This document shows, one piece after another, positions 60,645 to 64,000 of a DNA stretch of 64,000 nucleotides. The notes under the pieces are model-generated. The model was given only the letters and a program-made list of their open reading frames with translations, was not told the DNA's origin and did not search any database. The stretch is from contig OX639973.1 in assembly GCA_951828385.1 (NCBI GenBank), positions 3,587,200-3,651,199 of the forward strand, given 5' to 3'. Each line of letters opens with the position of its first letter. The stretch's first letter is position 1. The translations under genes and the position numbers were made by a program. Origin of the DNA: an uncultured Poribacteria bacterium (GTDB taxonomy: Bacteria; Poribacteria; WGA-4E; WGA-3G).

Positions 60645-60740
60645 AGTGGAGCGATAATAAGACGGGTTTTCTCTAAGAGAAAAGCGCAGTCGCGAGGAAG
60701 CACAGGTTTCCCCTACCTTCAGGTAGTGGGTACCTATGAC
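60600..60740 (+). ncRNA. Putative omega (re)RNA region of the IS element
   Basis: Overlaps the end of tnpB and the right end. Hairpins are TTTTCTCT-A-AGAGAAAA (60667-60683) and CTACC-TTCA-GGTAG (60713-60726). Family knowledge places the TnpB guide RNA here, with the guide beginning just past the right end (about 60731). Boundaries are not resolved. Confidence 0.5.
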
Positions 60741-60775
60741 TTAGCAGTCAGCCATCGGTGATCAGTAGTCAGGAA

Positions 60776-60799
60776 GAGGTATCTGATGCAGATAACCTC
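60776..60799. repeat. GAGGT-type hairpin repeat
   Basis: GAGGTATCT-GATGC-AGATAACCTC, related to the hairpin at 12087-12118 (both contain CTGATGCA within). It is preceded by CAGTCAG-type units (60744-60772). The 389-base gap 60645-61033 also holds the IS right end and the 60951 promoter. Confidence 0.55.
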
Positions 60800-60950
60800 C
60801 AAAACCAATACACTGATAGCCTATATGCTGCGCGCTTACAGTTCTAACTCCGGTTTAAAACCACCCTCATTATAACTTAAATCAAACATCTCATGTCAGA
60901 TGTTTTTGCAGAAGGAATAGTATTTAGGCAATAGAGTCATTAGTTTTCTC

Positions 60951-60978
60951 TTGACCTATTTTAAAAACGTGGTATACT
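60951..60978 (+). promoter_or_regulatory. Sigma-70-type promoter for the sigma-54 activator gene
   Basis: TTGACC, 16 bases, TATACT, about 55 bases before the ATG at 61034. Confidence 0.7.
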
Positions 60979-61033
60979 CCCCAATCGTAGCGAACGCGAC
61001 GGAACCCCTCCATTCAATGTCCCCAAAAGGAAA

Positions 61034-62104
61034 ATGATGCAGAACCAAAAGACAGGAAAAAATACCTACGGAGATCTGGTCTCCCCAGAAACGTCGTTAT
61101 CAAGAGAGAAGTTGCATGGAAACTACAAGAGCATTCTCGGCGAGAGTGCGGGGCATCTTGAAGTGCTACAACAGGTTGATATGTTTGCTAAATCTTCTCA
61201 AACAGTGCTCATTTCCGGCGAGACGGGGACAGGCAAAGAGCTGATCGCTGCTGCCTTGCATGCAGAGAGCCTCCGGGGCGGGCACACCATGGTCGTCGTC
61301 AGCTGTGCGGAGATTGCGGAGAACCTGACAGAAAGTGAACTCTTTGGACACGAGAGGGGCGCGTTTACCGGTGCCGATCAGCAACATATTGGGCTATTTG
61401 AAACCGCATCGAGGAGCACCCTGTTCCTTGACGAAATCGGGGAACTTCCGATGCGCCTACAACCGAAGTTGTTGCGGGTACTTCAGGAAAACAAGATTCG
61501 CCGTATGGGCGGGACAGCACAGATTCCAGTGTCAGTCCGCGTGCTGGCAGCTACGAATATCGACCTTAAAGAAGCAGTTGCAGCAGGCAAGTTTCGCCGA
61601 GATCTCTATGAGCGATTAAAATCCCTTCATATCCAGCTGCCGGCACTACGGGAGCGGCGGGAAGATATTCCAGCGTTGGCAAAACACTTTTTGATAAAGG
61701 AAAACAACTCTTCAAGTCGAAAAGTAGCGGACATAAATTCGGAAGTCCTCTTGTTATTTGATGCCTATAGCTGGCCTGGGAATATTCGAGAGTTGGAAGG
61801 CATCATCGGTCGTGCCGTACTCCTAGCGGAAGGGAGTGAAATCCTACCGCCCTACTTACCGTCAGATGTGCGGACACCTCAAGCCCACGCATTACCGTCG
61901 GCCGATGCAACAGCCGCAGCAAATCCTAACGCCGCAGAATATTTCGTGCTGCCCTTCCCGATAGGGACAACTTTGAAAGAGATAGAGAAGTCAGCCATCT
62001 TGGCAACTTTGGCGCGAGAGAATGGGAATCAATCAAAAACGGCGAAGTCTCTGGGGATAGATCGGCGTACCTTGCACAACAAACTACGCGACTACAACAT
62101 GTAA
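61034..62104 (+). CDS. Sigma-54-dependent transcriptional activator (AAA+), no receiver domain
   Basis: 356 residues. AAA+ core: Walker A GETGTGKELIA (about 66), ESELFGHERGAFTGADQQ with the GAFTGA loop that contacts sigma-54, LFLDEIGELP (Walker B), and PALRERREDIPALAKHFL. A Fis-type helix-turn-helix at the end: KTAKSLGIDRRTLHNKLRD. No response-regulator or GAF domain precedes it; the first 35 residues are a short linker. Activity may therefore be controlled by level or by a separate partner. The target is likely the operon at 62420, which has a -24/-12 promoter and three upstream dyads. Confidence 0.93.
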   Translation: MMQNQKTGKNTYGDLVSPETSLSREKLHGNYKSILGESAGHLEVLQQVDMFAKSSQTVLISGETGTGKELIAAALHAESLRGGHTMVVVSCAEIAENLTESELFGHERGAFTGADQQHIGLFETASRSTLFLDEIGELPMRLQPKLLRVLQENKIRRMGGTAQIPVSVRVLAATNIDLKEAVAAGKFRRDLYERLKSLHIQLPALRERREDIPALAKHFLIKENNSSSRKVADINSEVLLLFDAYSWPGNIRELEGIIGRAVLLAEGSEILPPYLPSDVRTPQAHALPSADATAAANPNAAEYFVLPFPIGTTLKEIEKSAILATLARENGNQSKTAKSLGIDRRTLHNKLRDYNM

Positions 62105-62202
62105 GAAACTTGGTATTGCACGACACTGCCGACGCGGGGTTGTAATAGACTTGAGATCCGCACTCGGCAGCGCGGATAGCAGTGTTCTTCTTGGCATGCC
62201 AT

Positions 62203-62261
62203 TGGGTATATTTTACCCAGTTCTGTGGAAAAATGTTCCCACCTGTGAAAAATATTCCCAG
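62203..62261 (+). promoter_or_regulatory. Three tandem activator-binding sites (UAS)
   Basis: Three related dyads at about 20-base intervals. Copies on one strand or the other read TGGGTATATTTTACCCA (62203-62219), TGGGAACATTTTTCCACA (complement, 62225-62242) and TGGGAATATTTTTCACA (complement, 62244-62260). Consensus TGGGWAYATTTTWCMCA. They end about 40 bases before the -24 element, the usual region for sigma-54 activator sites. Confidence 0.7.
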
Positions 62262-62302
62262 TTGAAAAACGGCGAGATCTTGTCACAGTGTGGTTTCTCA
62301 CA

Positions 62303-62319
62303 TTGGCATGATACTTGCT
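62303..62319 (+). promoter_or_regulatory. Sigma-54 (-24/-12) promoter for 62420 operon
   Basis: TTGGCATGATACTTGCT matches TTGGCAYG-N4-TTGCW with the GG-GC distance of 10 bases. About 100 bases before the ATG at 62420. Confidence 0.85.
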
Positions 62320-62419
62320 ACTATGTTAGGTGAGTGCCTTACAGAGATAGATGGTTTTCAGGTGTTGTCTGAAAGGTATCCATCAATCCCTGTAATGAAT
62401 ACTCACAAGGAGGTTTTGT

Positions 62420-63190
62420 ATGTTCCGTGGCTTACTGTCAAGCAGATTGATCCAAGTTGGACTCGTTTTCTTTGTTGTGGTTGTCAGTGGGAGCCTGCTG
62501 TATAGTTGGCAAACCCGCCGCGCCACTATTGCTGAGTTCACACGGGCAGATGTAGTTCCGCACGAGACGCGTTCCGAACAAGACACCGTTGATACAAGCA
62601 CGGTGAACTTTGAGCAAACGGGAACACCACTTGAAACGGATGACTCACAGATGGCTGACGACACGGATGTGTCACCGATAGATGAGACTTCCGAAATGCT
62701 CGATATGGCGGATGCTTTTTTACCTGATGATTTCGTATCAGAGGAAGCCCCCGCCGAAGATGCGCCTGTTTCGCCTTATGGATTCGGACCGTATCCTGAA
62801 GTGCCTGCGGATTTCTTCGGCATCCCTATTTGGCAAAAAGGGCTTTCGGACATTCCCGTTGACGTTGGTAAAAATGTAGAACTCACTGATAGAGTTCTCA
62901 TTAAATTATGGCAACAAGGGGATAAGAACATCATTGGCGGCTTTCTTCAGAATGGAAAAGTTTACCCGAATTATCCAGAGACTGTCTATGTTAGAGAACG
63001 CATAGAAGAATCTGATGATGGATTGGTAACAACAAACCTTAGCCACATTACAGGTCCGCCCGGTACCAATATTTATCATGAAGACATCTGGCGAGGTAAC
63101 ACACCACCGCATGTCACTGTCATCCCGATGGATGACAGTCAGGGGTTCTACCCCTATTCATTTCTTAATTTAGGAGAATTTTCACAATGA
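62420..63190 (+). CDS. Membrane-anchored protein of the MxxGLxSxRL family
   Basis: 256 residues. Start behind AAGGAGG. The N-terminus MFRGLLSSRLIQVGLVFFVV is a membrane anchor (about 12-30) like those at 18893 and 21118. An acidic, Thr/Asp/Pro-rich linker to about 130 follows. The C-terminal part, VPADFFGIPIWQKGLSDIPVD...ELTDRVLIKLWQQGDKNIIGGFLQNGKVYPNYPETVYVRE, looks like a conserved module that I associate with poribacterial proteins. Function not known. It overlaps the next gene by four bases and lies behind a sigma-54 promoter. Confidence 0.78.
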   Translation: MFRGLLSSRLIQVGLVFFVVVVSGSLLYSWQTRRATIAEFTRADVVPHETRSEQDTVDTSTVNFEQTGTPLETDDSQMADDTDVSPIDETSEMLDMADAFLPDDFVSEEAPAEDAPVSPYGFGPYPEVPADFFGIPIWQKGLSDIPVDVGKNVELTDRVLIKLWQQGDKNIIGGFLQNGKVYPNYPETVYVRERIEESDDGLVTTNLSHITGPPGTNIYHEDIWRGNTPPHVTVIPMDDSQGFYPYSFLNLGEFSQ

Positions 63191-63621
63191 AAATGTTTTG
63201 TTTTTTGTCTTTAGTGCTTTTTGCACTTGCTATATCCGTCGTTCCCACCAAATCCTCTGATAGCATGACTGACGTTACCGCTTATGCTTATAGCAGCGAG
63301 TGGACAGAGTATATATTTGATCCGAGGTGGCCAGGTGACTTATGGTACACGATAACATATCAGGAAGCTGTTGGGGGTGTTTATGCATCTCATTTTATAC
63401 ATGGTTCATACTATGCCAACGCAAATGTGTCAGGCACACCGCTTAGTATACCACGCACCTTTTATGGGGCTGGGGTAGATACCGCCGCGAAGGTTAAAGT
63501 CAAGCATCTCTATAAGACAAGTTCCGAATGCGGCGGAACTGGTAGTGCAAAGGCATCTATCACTGGTGCCAGTTCAGGTGGGACAGACAGTGATGATGAT
63601 AGTTGTTTTGATTACTTCTAA
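63187..63621 (+). CDS. Small exported Ser/Tyr-rich protein
   Basis: 144 residues. Signal peptide about 1-23 (FCFLSLVLFALAISVVPTKS-S). The mature part is Tyr/Ser/Gly-rich with a beta pattern (TDVTAYAYSSEWTEYIFDPRW, GVYASHFIHGSYYANANVSG) and a Cys pair (SECGGTG, DSCFDYF) at the end. No family recognised. AGGAG lies 9 bases before the ATG, which overlaps the previous stop (ATGA). The product of a sigma-54-driven operon; possibly a surface or secreted component. Confidence 0.75.
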   Translation: MKMFCFLSLVLFALAISVVPTKSSDSMTDVTAYAYSSEWTEYIFDPRWPGDLWYTITYQEAVGGVYASHFIHGSYYANANVSGTPLSIPRTFYGAGVDTAAKVKVKHLYKTSSECGGTGSAKASITGASSGGTDSDDDSCFDYF

Positions 63622-63648
63622 CACTACGCTCGGTAGAATTTAAGTGAC

Positions 63649-63677
63649 AAAGCGGGTAGTGTGGAACCGCCCGCTTT
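63649..63677 (+). terminator. Terminator after the sigma-54 operon
   Basis: AAAGCGGG-N13-CCCGCTTT, 27 bases after the stop codon at 63621. A clear intrinsic-type hairpin, with A-rich rather than U-rich 3' flank. Confidence 0.65.
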
Positions 63678-63696
63678 AAACAAAAGAAAATGAAAG

Positions 63697-63813
63697 ATGT
63701 CAAAACTCTCCATGACCGAAGTCGTCGCCGTGATATCTGTCTCCGAATCCACGCTCCACCGAGACCTAAAAAGTGGTAAGGTATCATCGCTACACACGCA
63801 ACGCAACTCCTAA
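63697..63813 (+). CDS. Short helix-turn-helix peptide or gene fragment (38 aa)
   Basis: MSKLSMTEVVAVISVSESTLHRDLKSGKVSS... is the start of a MerR/excisionase-like helix-turn-helix (S-V-S-E-S-T-L-x-R-D). It stops after 38 codons. Longer relatives continue with a coiled coil. This may be a truncated gene or a free-standing small DNA-binding peptide. The rest of the window, 63814-64000, has no gene that I can support. Confidence 0.5.
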   Translation: MSKLSMTEVVAVISVSESTLHRDLKSGKVSSLHTQRNS

Positions 63814-64000
63814 CCTTGTGAGTACACGGACAGACTTATGTGGTCGTGTTACGCTCGGCTTGTCGGACCGAAACGCCCCGAAAGTTAACTCTGACAAGGT
63901 TTTGCTTGACTGGCGACTTCAAATCAGTTATCCTTCCGAACGTTTTTCCTTTTATACTGGCACGGGTTTCTCTTGCCTGCGGTATCGGTGCTATATTGCT

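Larger units (their letters stand above)
58984..60732 (+). mobile_element. IS200/IS605-type element, copy 2 (complete)
   Basis: Begins after TTAAC (58979-58983), the same pentamer that precedes copy 1. Left end folds as CCGTC...GACGG (58990-59029). tnpA and tnpB are complete. The right end contains CTACC-TTCA-GGTAG (60713-60726). The exact right border is uncertain because the other copy lacks it. Subterminal hairpins instead of inverted repeats, and no target duplication, are typical of the family. Confidence 0.85.

Noticed and set aside
63900-64000. TGGCACGGGTTTCTCTTGC near the window end as a sigma-54 promoter
   Set aside because: The GG-GC spacing is too long (14 bases instead of 10).

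Overview
The window most resembles a member of Candidatus Poribacteria or a close relative. This is inferred from content, not from a marker gene. It combines a sulfatase, phytanoyl-CoA-dioxygenase-like enzymes, secreted LamG-type proteins, WD40 proteins, sugar and NAD(P) enzymes, a thioester alpha-2-macroglobulin with PBP1C, and a small-anchor protein family of a type I associate with that phylum. No rRNA, tRNA or CRISPR array was seen.

Layout. 1-13 kb: the 3' end of a sulfatase, two PhyH oxygenases, a secreted protein, PPK2, a giant DUF4175-type envelope protein, a YIP1-type membrane protein, then a monohaem cytochrome c translationally coupled to a thioredoxin-like gene with an in-frame TGA at its active site (probable selenoprotein), transketolase, and an acidic TPR-like protein. 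13-19 kb: a LamG protein facing a bactofilin-like/BatA pair, then sugar isomerase, cupin and aldo/keto reductase. 19-24 kb: an ECF sigma gene followed by small membrane or secreted proteins, with a 251-bp duplication and an intact ISAs1-type element. 24-35 kb: metabolic genes (SDR, deacetylase-like, GDPD, two epimerase-like, HIT, 2-hydroxyacid dehydrogenase), a small protein/HNH pair, and an XPB helicase with its Bax1 (DUF790) nuclease. 35-40 kb: an IS200/IS605 copy whose tnpB is fused in frame to a WD40 gene, and a second large WD40 protein. 40-49 kb: TPR lipoprotein, kinase-like protein, ABC-F ATPase, MarR/ferritin-like fusion, ECF sigma factor, ftsY, a P460-type haem lipoprotein and a haem-motif/beta-barrel protein. 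49-58 kb: alpha-2-macroglobulin plus PBP1C behind a -24/-12 promoter, then a LamG protein and DUF423. 59-64 kb: an intact IS200/IS605 element, a sigma-54 activator, and its apparent target operon.

The main observations are these. First, a U-G-C thioredoxin-like selenoprotein with a SECIS-like hairpin at the right distance. Second, a compact sigma-54 circuit: activator gene, three operator-like dyads, a canonical -24/-12 promoter and two secreted or anchored proteins. Third, a shared C-terminal signature (LAVxxxxKLTTTWGxxK) on three otherwise different secreted proteins. Fourth, a second sigma-54-type promoter ahead of the alpha-2-macroglobulin/PBP1C operon. Fifth, short repeats that have entered the pbpC reading frame without breaking it.
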